Assembly (NCBI RefSeq): GCF_026342735.1
Contig: NZ_JAPEMM010000002.1
Coordinates: 744,001 to 808,000, forward strand
DNA from: Streptomyces sp. NBC_00193
GTDB taxonomy: Bacteria; Actinomycetota; Actinomycetes; Streptomycetales; Streptomycetaceae
DNA: 64,000 nt
Direction of reading: 5' to 3'
The position numbers were made by a program, and so were the translations under genes. Numbering within the stretch: position 1 is the first letter of the stretch; each line of letters opens with the position of its first letter. This document shows, piece by piece, positions 34,431 through 43,276 of the stretch. The notes beneath the pieces were generated by a model. It was not told where the DNA came from. It did no database searches and saw only the letters and a program-made list of their open reading frames with translations.

Positions 34431-35462
34431 ATGAACACCTCAGCCCCTTCACACGCTTCGCACCCTTCACCACCTGCACAGCCTTCGCCGCCTTCGCCGC
34501 CTTCGCCGCCTTCGCCCCGGCAGGTGCGCGACCTCGCCCCCGGCATCGTCGGCATGGCACTCGTCGGCAGCAGCGTCACCGTCTCCCGCTCCCTCGTGGA
34601 CGCCCCGCTCTTCGGCGTGCAGGCCGTCCGCTACACGATGGCCGCGCTGCTCCTCTTCGGCCTGGCCCGCCTCGCCCGGGTGCGGATCACCGCGCCGCGC
34701 GGCCGGGAGTGGCTGTGGCTGGCCGGGGTCGCCGCGACCGGGCTGGTGCTGTTCAACGTGGCCGTCGTACGGGGCGTCGCGCACGCCGAGCCGGCCGTGA
34801 TCGCCGTCGCCGTGGCCTGCGTACCCGTCCTGTTCGGGGTGGTCGGCCCGCTGATGGAGGGCCGCAGGCCCAGCCGCCGGGTGCTGCTGGCCGCGCCGGT
34901 GGTCGTCGCCGGGGCGGTGCTGGTGGAGGGAACGGGCCGGACGGACGCGGCCGGGGTCGGTTGGGCCGCGCTCGCGCTGGGCTGCGAGGCCGGGTTCACC
35001 CTGCTCGCGGTGCCGGTGCTGCGGCGCCACGGGGCGTGGGGGGTGTCGCTGCACGCGGTGTGGATGGGCGCGGTGATGCTGGCGGTGCTCACGGTGTGCG
35101 TCGAGGGGCCCGCGGAGCTCGTGTCCGTGAGCCCGCGCCAGTGGGCCGCCGCGGGCTACCTCGCGGTGATGGTGACGGCGGTGGCCTTCCTCCTCTGGTA
35201 CCGCACGGTGGCCGCGGTGGGCTCCGGCCGGGCCGGGCTGCTGACCGGGGTGGCCCCGCTCGCGGCGGCGGGCGCGGGAGCCGTCACGGGCGGCGGGGTC
35301 CCGGGTCCGGCGGTGTGGCTGGGCCTGACCGTGGTGGTCGCCGGCCTGGCGGTGGGGCTCCGGCCGGAGCGGGCACCGGGCGGGCCGGCGGTCGCGCTGC
35401 CCGCGCCGGTCGCCCCGGGCGCGCGAAAGCCTCGTAACGCCCATGAACCCGCGGCCCCTTGA
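34431..35462 (+). CDS. EamA/DMT-family transporter
   Basis: 343-aa membrane protein with about ten helices in two EamA repeats (a PGIVGMALVGSSVTVSRSL opening and a late AVAFLLWYRTVAAVGSGRA helix). The N-terminal 30 residues are Ser/Pro-rich and include a perfect four-copy 9-bp DNA repeat (34481-34516) encoding PSPPSPPSPPSP. It is divergent from the MocR-type regulator and probably exports the metabolite sensed by it. The substrate is unknown. Start ATG 34431, without a clear ribosome site. Confidence 0.83.
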   Translation: MNTSAPSHASHPSPPAQPSPPSPPSPPSPRQVRDLAPGIVGMALVGSSVTVSRSLVDAPLFGVQAVRYTMAALLLFGLARLARVRITAPRGREWLWLAGVAATGLVLFNVAVVRGVAHAEPAVIAVAVACVPVLFGVVGPLMEGRRPSRRVLLAAPVVVAGAVLVEGTGRTDAAGVGWAALALGCEAGFTLLAVPVLRRHGAWGVSLHAVWMGAVMLAVLTVCVEGPAELVSVSPRQWAAAGYLAVMVTAVAFLLWYRTVAAVGSGRAGLLTGVAPLAAAGAGAVTGGGVPGPAVWLGLTVVVAGLAVGLRPERAPGGPAVALPAPVAPGARKPRNAHEPAAP

Positions 35463-35507
35463 GCACTCCCCTTGAGCACGCCCCGCCTTGTGGATCACAA
35501 TCCGCAG

Positions 35508-36440
35508 ATGGCAACGCCTCCGTACAGCAGTTGGATGCGGTACTTCTCGCCGACCGCCAACCACCGCCGGCTCGGTCTGGTGTGCCTCGGTGTGGGGGTG
35601 CAGCAGGGCGAGCTGCCGGTGGTCGGCCCGCGCGTGCTCGACCACCACGTCGCGGTGGTGGTGTGCGCCGGCCGGGGCTGGTTCAGCCACGGCGGGCGGG
35701 CCCCGCAGCCGGTGACGGCCCCGGCGCTGCTGTGGCTCGTGCCCGGGGTGGAGCACCACTACGGCCCCGATCCACAGACCGGGTGGGACGAGTGCTTCGT
35801 GGATTTCGCCGGCCACAGCGTGGAGGCGTACACCGACCTCGGCTACGTCACCCCCGACCGGCCGCTGGTCCCGCTCAGCGGCACGGCCGGGGTGCGGCAC
35901 GTGGTCGACGGGATCGTCCGGGCGGCCCGCCTCGGCGGCCCCCTGCTGGAGGTGGAGGCCGCCGCGGCCGTGCACGGGCTGCTCGTCGCGCTGCGCTACG
36001 CCCGGGCCGGGGTGTCGCGGCACGGGGACACCGTGATGGACACCCTGGCCCGGGACGCGCTGCTGCCGATCTCGGTGGCCGAGCACGCCGCCCGGCTCGG
36101 GATGAGCCTCCCCGAACTGCGCGGGGCGGTGCGGGGCAGTACCGGGGAGGGGGTCAAGGAGTACCTCCTCGGTATCCGCCTGAGCCGGGCGAAGGAGCTG
36201 CTGGCCCGGACCGACCTGCCGGTCGCCGGGGTCGCCCGGCGGGTCGGTTACGAGGACGCCGCCTACTTCAGCAGGCTGTTCAGCCGCCGGGTGGGCGTGG
36301 CGCCCGTCCGGTTCCGCCAGCAGCAGTCGGTGCAGCAGCAGTCGGCGCGATGGCTCCTCTCTCCCCCGACCTCTCCCCCGGACTCGCCCCCGGAGCCGTC
36401 GCCGTGGGAAGGACCCGTCACGGCAGGTAGCCGATGTTGA
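35508..36440 (+). CDS. AraC-family transcriptional regulator
   Basis: 310-aa regulator with an N-terminal cupin-like sensor domain (VVGPRVLDHHVAVVVCAGRG, PGVEHHYGPDPQTGW) and a C-terminal AraC HTH pair (SVAEHAARLGMSLPELRGAV; GVARRVGYEDAAYFSRLFSR). The C-terminus beyond the HTH is a Gln/Ser/Pro-rich tail. It follows the DMT gene by about 45 bp and converges on the GH101 gene, overlapping it by 23 bp. The start is uncertain: ATG 35508 was used, with GTG 35490 and TTG 35472 in frame upstream. Confidence 0.82.
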   Translation: MATPPYSSWMRYFSPTANHRRLGLVCLGVGVQQGELPVVGPRVLDHHVAVVVCAGRGWFSHGGRAPQPVTAPALLWLVPGVEHHYGPDPQTGWDECFVDFAGHSVEAYTDLGYVTPDRPLVPLSGTAGVRHVVDGIVRAARLGGPLLEVEAAAAVHGLLVALRYARAGVSRHGDTVMDTLARDALLPISVAEHAARLGMSLPELRGAVRGSTGEGVKEYLLGIRLSRAKELLARTDLPVAGVARRVGYEDAAYFSRLFSRRVGVAPVRFRQQQSVQQQSARWLLSPPTSPPDSPPEPSPWEGPVTAGSRC

Positions 36441-39400
36441 GTTCCGCGACGGCCGTCCACGGATTCCCCGAAACCTCCCTCGTGGCCTTGAGCTTGACGT
36501 AGCGCGCGGTGCGCGCCGTGAAGGCGACGTCCTGCTGGGCGGTGGTGTTGGCGAAGGTGCCGGAGGCGGCCGCCGTCCCCCAGGTGACGCCGTCGGTGGA
36601 GGTGAGGACCTGGTAGTCGGCGATGCGTCCGTTGCTCTGCGTCTGCCGGGGCAGGTAGTGCAGGGCGGAGACGTTGTACGAGGCGCCGAGGTCGAGGGTG
36701 ATCTCGTGCGGCATCGGCGCGGTGGCCTGGTACCACTGGGTGTGCCAGATGGTGGCGCTGTCGCCGTCGAGCACGTTGGCCGCGGCGCCGTTCTCGCCGG
36801 CGGTCTCCTGGCTGTCGACCGCCCTGACGCTCATCTGTGCCTGCGGGACGAGGAGTTCGCCGCCGCTCCCGGAGCCCAGGTCGTCGACGGCGAGGTCGTC
36901 GAGGATGAAGTCGGCCTCGTTGTGGGAGCCTTCGCCGGTGACCTTCCGTACGCCGATCCAGGCGTCGGTACCCGCGGTGAAGGTCTTCGTGAAGGTGGTG
37001 GCCGTCCGGGCCTGGTCCAGCGCGGTGGCCGTCTCGGTGCTGCCGGAGCCGGTGATGAACTGATAGTCGCCGCTGAAGCCGTTCTCGTAGCTGAAACTGA
37101 CCTTGTACGAGCGGCCGGGCGTCAGCCGCAGGGTCTGCGGGAGGGTGCGGTAGACCAGGCCCTGGCGTTCCTCGTGCGATTTCAGCGAGTTCTGCCCGCT
37201 GATCACGTCGTCGACCAGCTTTCCGTTCCAGCCCGCCTGGGTGTACGGGGCGTTGCGCTGGGCGATGTGGGTGCGCGGGTCGGTGGCGGAGCCGCCGGCG
37301 CCGCCGAAGGCGAAGGGGCCCCAGCCCGCGTCGACGTTCTCGAAGTCCTCGGTGAACCAGTGGCCGTTCAGCGGGGTGCGGGCGGAGCGGACGACCCGTA
37401 CGTCGTCCAGGTAGACGGTGCCGGAGCCGGATGCCGCGGACAGCTTGAGGGTGGCCGCCGACTGCCCCGCGGGGACGTCGAAGAGCACCTTCATGCGCTG
37501 CATCTTGGTGCCGTTCTTCTCGCTGCCGCCGAGGTTGTTGGTCAGCGTCGAGGAGTCGGCGTGGACGGAGGCGGCCGTGCCTCCGGCGGGGGTCACGGTG
37601 AGGGTGGCGGCGCGTCCGGCCGGGGTGGAGACCCAGACGGAGGCGGCGTAGGTGCCGGGGGCGAGTCCGGTGAGCTGCTGGGAGACGGCGGGGGCGGTGC
37701 TCGCGGCCATCGTGAGCTCGTTCTGCCCCTGGGCGTTGCGGGTGACGGCGGCGCCGGAGCCGGTGACGGTCCAGGCGTTCAGGTTGCCGGAGAAGAAGGA
37801 GGGGTCCTTGACGGGGGCACCCTGGCCCCAGTTCGGGTCGGCCTGGGCGGGGGCGGCGCCGTTGGTGACGACGTAGGCGGTCCTGGCGGCGGCGTTGAGG
37901 GTGACCTGCCCGCCGGTGACGGCCAGGTCTCCGACCAACTGGCGTCCGGTGTCGGTCAGTTTGTAGAGCTTGGGCGAGGACCAGCCGGCCGGCAGGGTCC
38001 AGGTGGTGGAGGCCGCCTTGTCGTTCCAGTGGTAGAGCTTGCCGTCGCGCGGGAGCAGGTAGGCGGAGCCGTCGAGGACGGTCCGGCCGGCCGTGGTGAT
38101 CTTGCGGGTGTTCCCGGAGGTGGTGACGGTGGTGCCGTTGGCGAGGGTGACCGTGTTGGCGGTCCACTTCACGATCGGGGATTCCTGGAGGTACTTGGTC
38201 GGCAGGTTGGTCGCGAAGGTGGTGTTGAGGAAGGAGGTGAAGTCCCGCTTGCCCTGCCAGCCCTCGTAGGCGGTGATCTCCGCGCCGCCGAGCAGCGGGT
38301 TGGCGGCGATCCAGTCGTCCTTGGTGTGGTTGGCGATGAACCGGGCGATGTTCGAGTTGATGCCCTTGAGGTCGGTGCCGCCGTAGTTGACGTCGGTGGC
38401 CCAGTGGTGCCAGAGGGACTGACCCGTCATGGAGGCGGGGAACTCGGTGGCGAGCTGGTAGCCGAGGCCGCCGATCTCGCGTTCGAGCTTGCGCGAGAGG
38501 TAGCCGTCGCCGTACCAGACGTCCACGTAGAGGAAGTCCAGGCCGGGGGCGGCCGCCTTGAGGTCCTGGAGCCGCTTCAGGCGCCCGCCGGACTGTCCGT
38601 CCTTGCGGGTGTCCACGTAGTACGACTGGTCGAGCCAGTCCCAGCCGAGGCCGCCGGTCTGGTGCGCCGGGTCGAAGGTGGCCGAGACCGGGTACTCCTC
38701 GGTGGCGTTGATGTGGACGCCGAAGTCGGCGTTGTAGGTGTGGCCGACGGTGGTGAGGGTGTTCAGGTCGGTGGCGCCGCCGAGCTTGGAGCCGATGTTC
38801 TTGTAGTCCATGTGGGCCGAGTCGTGGCCCTCGGAGGCGTACCCCTTGAGCAGGACGAACTGGCCGAGGCCGTCGGTGGCGAGGTTGACCCGCTTGGTCT
38901 CGTCGAGGGTCTCGGCGAAGGGGTGGGTGGCCGCGGAGGCGAAGTTGAAGGGGATGCGCTGCACGACCCGGTCGGCGGTCTGCTGCCAGCCGGTGGGAGC
39001 GGTCCAGATGTCGCGGTAGGCGACCGCCGCGTCCTGCCAGTCGACGGTGGAGTCGGCGTTGCGGTCGGCCGTGATCGCGACCCGGACGTAGGGCAGCGGC
39101 TCGGTGTCGGTGTCGGCCGCGCCCGAGGCCCGGTAGAGCCAGGATCCGCTCCACAGGCCGGCCCGGCGGTAGGTGCCCTTGTCGGTGACCTGCTTGCTGA
39201 TCCGGCCGTTCTCGTTGGCGGTGCCGCCCGAGGGGGCGTCGTAGTACGAGTTGGAGTCGATGGCCGCGGCCAGTTTGCCGGTGTTGGCCAGCCCGTACAT
39301 CACGGTCGCCGCGGAGGCGTCCACCGGGGTGTTCACGGTGATCGGGGTGAAGGTGTCCCCGGTGCCGGTGGTGGCGGTGTGCATCTTCGCGGTGGAGAGC

Positions 39401-39855
39401 GCCGCGCCCGTCTGGTTGCTGCGGACGCTGACGAGGTTGTGGTTGGGGATGGAGAAGCTGCGGACGCGCAGGGCGGCCGTGTCCTCGACCGCCGTGACCT
39501 TGAACTCCACCACCGAACCGGTCACCGAGAGCCGCGACCTGATGGTCACTCCGGAGAAGGCCAGCGCGTAGTCCACGCCGGAGGCGGAGGGGGTGGCGGT
39601 GACGGTGGGGGTGTAGGTGGTTCCGTTGACGACGATCGCGCCGATGGTGTCCTCGTTGCCGTTCAGCACGTCCCCGGTGGCGGTGCGGGTGTAGCTGATG
39701 ACGCGGGGGAAGGCGCTGTCCACGCTGACGGACAGCTCGGGCGAGGTGATCGTCACGGGGCCGGCCGCCACGGCGGGGGCGGCGGGCACGGCCACGACCA
39801 AGGTGGCCACGAGACCGGCCACCGCGGCTGCGGCCGGCCAGAGGGGGGTTCGCAT
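36418..39855 (-). CDS. Secreted GH101 endo-alpha-N-acetylgalactosaminidase
   Basis: 1145-aa exported glycosidase. A signal peptide of about 30 residues (WPAAAAVAGLVATLVVAVPA) precedes a beta-sandwich, the GH101 TIM barrel, further beta domains, and a C-terminal F5/8 type C/CBM32-like module (HYLPRQTQSNGRIADYQVLT). Candidate catalytic residues are Asp445 in YVDVWYGDGY and Glu471 in QLATEFP. GH101 enzymes release the Gal-GalNAc core-1 disaccharide from mucin-type O-glycoproteins. ATG 39855 follows GGAGG at five-base spacing. It is transcribed alone, so host- or soil-glycoprotein feeding is a plausible role. Confidence 0.83.
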   Translation of the reverse strand: MRTPLWPAAAAVAGLVATLVVAVPAAPAVAAGPVTITSPELSVSVDSAFPRVISYTRTATGDVLNGNEDTIGAIVVNGTTYTPTVTATPSASGVDYALAFSGVTIRSRLSVTGSVVEFKVTAVEDTAALRVRSFSIPNHNLVSVRSNQTGAALSTAKMHTATTGTGDTFTPITVNTPVDASAATVMYGLANTGKLAAAIDSNSYYDAPSGGTANENGRISKQVTDKGTYRRAGLWSGSWLYRASGAADTDTEPLPYVRVAITADRNADSTVDWQDAAVAYRDIWTAPTGWQQTADRVVQRIPFNFASAATHPFAETLDETKRVNLATDGLGQFVLLKGYASEGHDSAHMDYKNIGSKLGGATDLNTLTTVGHTYNADFGVHINATEEYPVSATFDPAHQTGGLGWDWLDQSYYVDTRKDGQSGGRLKRLQDLKAAAPGLDFLYVDVWYGDGYLSRKLEREIGGLGYQLATEFPASMTGQSLWHHWATDVNYGGTDLKGINSNIARFIANHTKDDWIAANPLLGGAEITAYEGWQGKRDFTSFLNTTFATNLPTKYLQESPIVKWTANTVTLANGTTVTTSGNTRKITTAGRTVLDGSAYLLPRDGKLYHWNDKAASTTWTLPAGWSSPKLYKLTDTGRQLVGDLAVTGGQVTLNAAARTAYVVTNGAAPAQADPNWGQGAPVKDPSFFSGNLNAWTVTGSGAAVTRNAQGQNELTMAASTAPAVSQQLTGLAPGTYAASVWVSTPAGRAATLTVTPAGGTAASVHADSSTLTNNLGGSEKNGTKMQRMKVLFDVPAGQSAATLKLSAASGSGTVYLDDVRVVRSARTPLNGHWFTEDFENVDAGWGPFAFGGAGGSATDPRTHIAQRNAPYTQAGWNGKLVDDVISGQNSLKSHEERQGLVYRTLPQTLRLTPGRSYKVSFSYENGFSGDYQFITGSGSTETATALDQARTATTFTKTFTAGTDAWIGVRKVTGEGSHNEADFILDDLAVDDLGSGSGGELLVPQAQMSVRAVDSQETAGENGAAANVLDGDSATIWHTQWYQATAPMPHEITLDLGASYNVSALHYLPRQTQSNGRIADYQVLTSTDGVTWGTAAASGTFANTTAQQDVAFTARTARYVKLKATREVSGNPWTAVAELNIGYLP

Positions 39856-40109
39856 CGGACCTCCGGGAGTCGGCGCTTCCTGGGCGGAAGACCGCACACC
39901 GTGGAGGCCGGCGGTCCGCTCACTGACCTGACAGCCTGCGGACCACACCCCGGCAGGCCCATGGACAAAGCCGCACCCCGTCCTGGACTTATGTGCCGGG
40001 TGGGTCGGGTGGGTGGACAAGGACTCAAGATCACGTCGGCCTCGCCCTGATGACCGAAAGCTGACTCACCGCGTGCGGCGCGGTCAGTCCCTCCTGCGAG
40101 CATGTCGCC

Positions 40110-40655
40110 ATGACGACCGGATCACCTGCTCAGCGGCCCGACGAGGCCGCCCTGGAGTTCCTGCGCTCGGCGTTCGAGCCGGAGTGGCGCGAGCCGGCTC
40201 TCGGATACGAAGCGGTCGCGGAGTGGGAAGCCGAGCACGGGGCCGTGCTCCCAGAGCCGTACCGGAGTTTCGTAGCGGAGATCGCCAACGGGTCCTCGCT
40301 CGGGCCACCGGAGGACGGTGGCCTCCTCCCCCTTGGCCGGCTCACGCCGGGCTGGCCCTACCGGACCGCCCGGAATCCCGCCGCGCCGTTCCCGCTCCAG
40401 GAGACCTGGGCATGGGAAGGCGAACCTCTCACCGCAGATCACGACGAGCGCGTCGCCGATGTCTACGGCAACGGCTCCGTCGTACTGGGCACCGACGATG
40501 AACTCTCCTACTGGGTGCTCGTGGTCAACGGGCCCCAACGGGGCAAGATCTGGCTGGTCAGCGACGTCGGCGCCTACCCCTATCCGGGGCCGGAATCCTC
40601 CGGCTTCCTCGAGTGGATCCAGCGCTGGCGAACCGGCGACGGCTGGTGGGACTGA
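40110..40655 (+). CDS. SMI1/KNR4 (SUKH) family protein
   Basis: 181-aa soluble protein with the SUKH pattern: EAVAEWEAEHGAVLPEPYRS, IANGS-G, and a later YGNGSVVLGTDDELSYWVLVVNG. SUKH proteins are frequent immunity proteins against polymorphic toxins but also occur alone with unknown roles. No toxin gene lies within the neighbouring 5 kb, so it may be an orphan immunity gene. The small unknown gene downstream follows by 79 bp. Confidence 0.8.
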   Translation: MTTGSPAQRPDEAALEFLRSAFEPEWREPALGYEAVAEWEAEHGAVLPEPYRSFVAEIANGSSLGPPEDGGLLPLGRLTPGWPYRTARNPAAPFPLQETWAWEGEPLTADHDERVADVYGNGSVVLGTDDELSYWVLVVNGPQRGKIWLVSDVGAYPYPGPESSGFLEWIQRWRTGDGWWD

Positions 40656-40734
40656 CCGCCATCACCGAGAGCGCGTCGGGACCGAACGACGCGTGAGGGA
40701 GCCACCGGCTGCCCGAGCACGCGAGAATCACCCC

Positions 40735-40971
40735 GTGAGTACACCAACGCAATCCCAGCGAGTCGTCGGACGCGGCGTCAGCACCCTCATCCCGCAGAGC
40801 GCCACGGATCAGGCCATGGCCGCGCTCACCGGACTGGCGACCGTGCCCGTGCACATCGGTCTCCTCCAGGCGGCCGCCCTCCTGCTGGAGGACGCCGCGC
40901 GAACCGCTGCCGACGAATCGACGAAGGCCGCCATGACCAAGACCGCGGGGATGCTGCGGTCCGCCATGTAG
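40735..40971 (+). CDS. Small hypothetical protein, 78 aa
   Basis: A GTG start gives a 78-residue Ala-rich, largely helical protein with good actinomycete codon bias. No domain was recognised, and there is no signal or membrane helix. It sits just after the SUKH gene on the same strand. It could be an accessory of that gene or independent. Confidence 0.5.
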   Translation: MSTPTQSQRVVGRGVSTLIPQSATDQAMAALTGLATVPVHIGLLQAAALLLEDAARTAADESTKAAMTKTAGMLRSAM

Positions 40972-41052
40972 CCGCGGGGACCCTCCGGGACGGCTCCGCG
41001 GACGGGGTGACACGGACTTTGCGCTCTCCCCCGGTCTCCTCCGGTGTGCTCG

Positions 41053-42378
41053 TCAGGCCGGCTCGGGTTCCTCCGCCTCTCGGGGGGTCGGGTACGGGGC
41101 TGCGGGGGCGGTCTGTCGGGTCCATAGGAGGGCGCCCGCCAGGAGCAGTGCGGCTCCCGTCAGCCAGGGCAGCGGGCCGCGGGGCAGGATGCCGACGAGC
41201 AGGCCCGTGAGTGCTCCGGTCAGTTGGAGGGCGAGGGACTGGACGGACAGGGCTGTGGCTCGTCCCGTGCTCGGCACCCGGCGGTGCAGGAGGTCGTTCT
41301 GGCTCGGACCCGCCGCGCCGAGGCCGAGGTACACCAGGCCGTAGCCGAGGATCGCGAGGGCAAGCGCGGCCGGGCCCGCCGCCACGGCGGTGACGCCGAG
41401 CAGGAGCAGTCCGCCCGCACCGGCGCCCAGGCCCAGCAGGACCGCGCGCTCGCCGCTGCCCGCGAGCCGCGCGGTCAGGGGTGCGAGGTGGTTCCCGAGT
41501 CCGGAGCAGAGGAATCCGGCGCAGGCGAGCACGGCGAAGAGCATCGCGCCCGATTCCGGCGCCCCGGTGAACGACGCGGCGCGGCCCGGTGTCAGCAGTT
41601 CGAGCGCGGCGAGCGCGCCGCCCGCGGCGGCCGCGCTCAGGAGCACCCGGCGGATCAGCGGATCGCGGCCGCCCAGCCGTACTCCCTCGGCGATGGTGGC
41701 TGGGATGCCGTGGAGGACGGAGCGCAGGGTGCTCGGCGGGCGGGGCGGTTCGGGGAGCGCGGTGAGGACGTAGAGCACGAAGGCCGTCTCCACGACGGCG
41801 CCCAGCAGCGGTGGTGTGGAGAGCGGGAGCACCAGCCCGGAGGTCGCCCGGCTCAGCCAGGCGGCGGCTCCGTCGCTCCGGGCGAGCAGCCAGGGGAGCG
41901 CGCCCCCGAGCAGCGTGCCCGCCGCGAGCGCGGCGGAGACCGCGGAGCCGCCGCGGGCCAGTCCGGTGCGCAGTTCGGCGTCGGGGCCGGAGTGGGCCTG
42001 GACCGTGTCGACGTACCAGGCCTCGGCGGGTCCGCTGGACAGTGCGCGCCCCGCGCCCATGAGGGCCATCCCGAGGGCGAGGACCCAGGGTGCGGTGCCC
42101 AGGCCCTGGAGGGTGAAGGCCGTCAGGTTGAGCAGGCCCGCCGCGGCCAGCACGGCGCGGCGGCCCAGCACGTCGGAGAGTCCGCCGGTGGGCAGTTCCA
42201 GTGCGGCGGCGGTGACGGAGTGGGCGACGAAGAACGCGGCGACGGCGGTCAGGGACATGCCGCGCTCGGTGAAGAGCAGGATCAGCGGGCTGACGGCCAG
42301 GCCCACGGGGAACCAGTAGAGGACGCAGGCGGTCACGTAGCGGCGTCCCGCGGTGCGCGGGTCCAGGGGCCCGGTCAC
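41053..42378 (-). CDS. MFS transporter
   Basis: 441-aa, about 12-helix major facilitator with the loop motif GGLSDVLGRRAVLAAAGLL and a mid-protein AEAWYVDT segment seen in several actinobacterial exporters. The substrate is unknown. GTG 42378 overlaps the stop of a 26-codon ORF as GTGA, suggesting translational coupling to a leader peptide. It ends near the small helical gene from the other strand. Confidence 0.83.
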   Translation of the reverse strand: MTGPLDPRTAGRRYVTACVLYWFPVGLAVSPLILLFTERGMSLTAVAAFFVAHSVTAAALELPTGGLSDVLGRRAVLAAAGLLNLTAFTLQGLGTAPWVLALGMALMGAGRALSSGPAEAWYVDTVQAHSGPDAELRTGLARGGSAVSAALAAGTLLGGALPWLLARSDGAAAWLSRATSGLVLPLSTPPLLGAVVETAFVLYVLTALPEPPRPPSTLRSVLHGIPATIAEGVRLGGRDPLIRRVLLSAAAAGGALAALELLTPGRAASFTGAPESGAMLFAVLACAGFLCSGLGNHLAPLTARLAGSGERAVLLGLGAGAGGLLLLGVTAVAAGPAALALAILGYGLVYLGLGAAGPSQNDLLHRRVPSTGRATALSVQSLALQLTGALTGLLVGILPRGPLPWLTGAALLLAGALLWTRQTAPAAPYPTPREAEEPEPA

Positions 42379-42455
42379 GTCGCGGCTCCGGCGGCCCGGG
42401 AGACGGAGATGGCCGGCTCGGGTTCGCGTGTGCGTTTGAATTCTTCGCAGATCAT
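42375..42455 (-). CDS. Putative 26-aa coupled leader ORF
   Basis: An ATG at 42455 opens a 26-codon frame (starting MICEEFKRTREPEPAIS) whose TGA overlaps the MFS start codon as GTGA. The peptide is charged and lacks any signal. No good ribosome site precedes it, so it could be a true small protein, a coupling leader, or chance. Confidence 0.35.
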   Translation of the reverse strand: MICEEFKRTREPEPAISVSRAAGAAT

Positions 42456-42536
42456 CACGGGAGGTTAGAGCCCCGTCGCGGTGATCGCCAAGGGTGGGTC
42501 GGCGGAACGCCCTTCGGCGCCCACGTGCTCGCCCGG

Positions 42537-42608
42537 GTGCTGGTCCGGGGGCGTGCCCAGGTGCTGGTCCGGGGGCGTGCCCAGGTGCTGGTCCGGGGGC
42601 GTGCCCAG
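42537..42608. repeat. 24-bp perfect tandem repeat (3 copies)
   Basis: Three identical 24-bp units (42537-42560, 42561-42584, 42585-42608) contain GTGCTGGTCCGGGGGCGTGC and are flanked on both sides by degenerate GTGCTCGCCCGG-type pieces. The array lies just after the stop codon of the YbjQ-type gene. One minus-strand frame would give HLGTPPDQ repeats, but no start or codon-bias support makes it a likely protein. The copy number probably varies between strains. Confidence 0.75.
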
Positions 42609-42628
42609 GTGCTCGCCCGGGTGCTCGT

Positions 42629-43003
42629 CTAGGTGCTCGCCGGCACCAGGACCACGGCCGTTCCGTACGCGCACACCTCGGTGCCGACGTCGGCCGCGTC
42701 GGTCACGTCGAAGCGCATCATCAGCACGGCGTTCGCGCCGCGCGCCTTCGCCTGCTCGATGAGCCGTTCCATGGCCTGGTTGCGGGTCTCCACCAGGGTC
42801 TTCGTGAGGCCCTTCAGTTCGCCGCCGATCATCGATTTCAGACCGGCGCCGATCTGGCTGCCCAGGTGGCGGGAGCGGACGGTCAGGCCGAAGACCTCTC
42901 CGATGACCTGCTCGACCCGGTAGCCGGGGACGTCGTTCGTCGTCACGACCATCACACCGGTCTGCTGTGCGCCGGCGCCGCCGCCGTAATCGTCGATACC
43001 CAT
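42629..43003 (-). CDS. YbjQ/UPF0145 heavy-metal-binding-domain protein
   Basis: 124-aa small protein with the highly conserved YbjQ pattern: VVTTNDVPGYRVEQVIGEVF, GLTVRSRHLGSQIGAGLKS and EQAKARGANAVLMMRFD. Family members form pentamers; the function is unknown. ATG 43003 gives the usual short N-terminus. The frame stays open upstream and would add a Leu-rich segment resembling a membrane helix, which is probably an artefact of a GA-rich tract on the opposite strand (about 43035-43095). The 24-bp repeat array follows. Confidence 0.85.
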   Translation of the reverse strand: MGIDDYGGGAGAQQTGVMVVTTNDVPGYRVEQVIGEVFGLTVRSRHLGSQIGAGLKSMIGGELKGLTKTLVETRNQAMERLIEQAKARGANAVLMMRFDVTDAADVGTEVCAYGTAVVLVPAST

Positions 43004-43276
43004 GGCATCCACTCTGGCGGCGCCGCGCGGTACCCGCATCCGGAGGAGGAGGCAGAGGAGGAGGAAGACGGGGAGGAAGAGGAGGGGGCCGGGGCTTCGG
43101 AACCGCCGGGTTGCGGCCCCGGGCGGACCCGCGTATTGGGCATATCGGGCGAAGTCACGGTGCGTCAGCGGGACCTCCCGGCCCTCCGTCGCCATAGTCG
43201 TCCCTGGCAACCGCCTGGTTGCCGCCCCGCGCCGCGTGCCGCGGCCGGGCGGACGTCTTCTCGGAGGAGCCGGCTC

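Noticed and set aside
36658-40050. An uninterrupted 1130-codon frame antisense to the GH101 gene
   Set aside because: High-GC third positions suppress stop codons in the antisense frame. The translation is Gly/Val/Arg-biased with no domain, and no ribosome site was found.
42537-42608. A small CRISPR array
   Set aside because: The three units are contiguous identical 24-mers with no unique spacers and no cas genes.
42465-42674. A protein with HLGTPPDQ repeats antisense to the region after the YbjQ-type gene
   Set aside because: It is produced by translating the minisatellite; it overlaps the YbjQ coding end in another frame and lacks a ribosome site.
43004-43195. A membrane-anchored N-terminal extension of the YbjQ-type protein
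   Set aside because: The Leu-rich segment arises from a GA-rich tract on the other strand, and relatives start at the MGIDDYGGG methionine.
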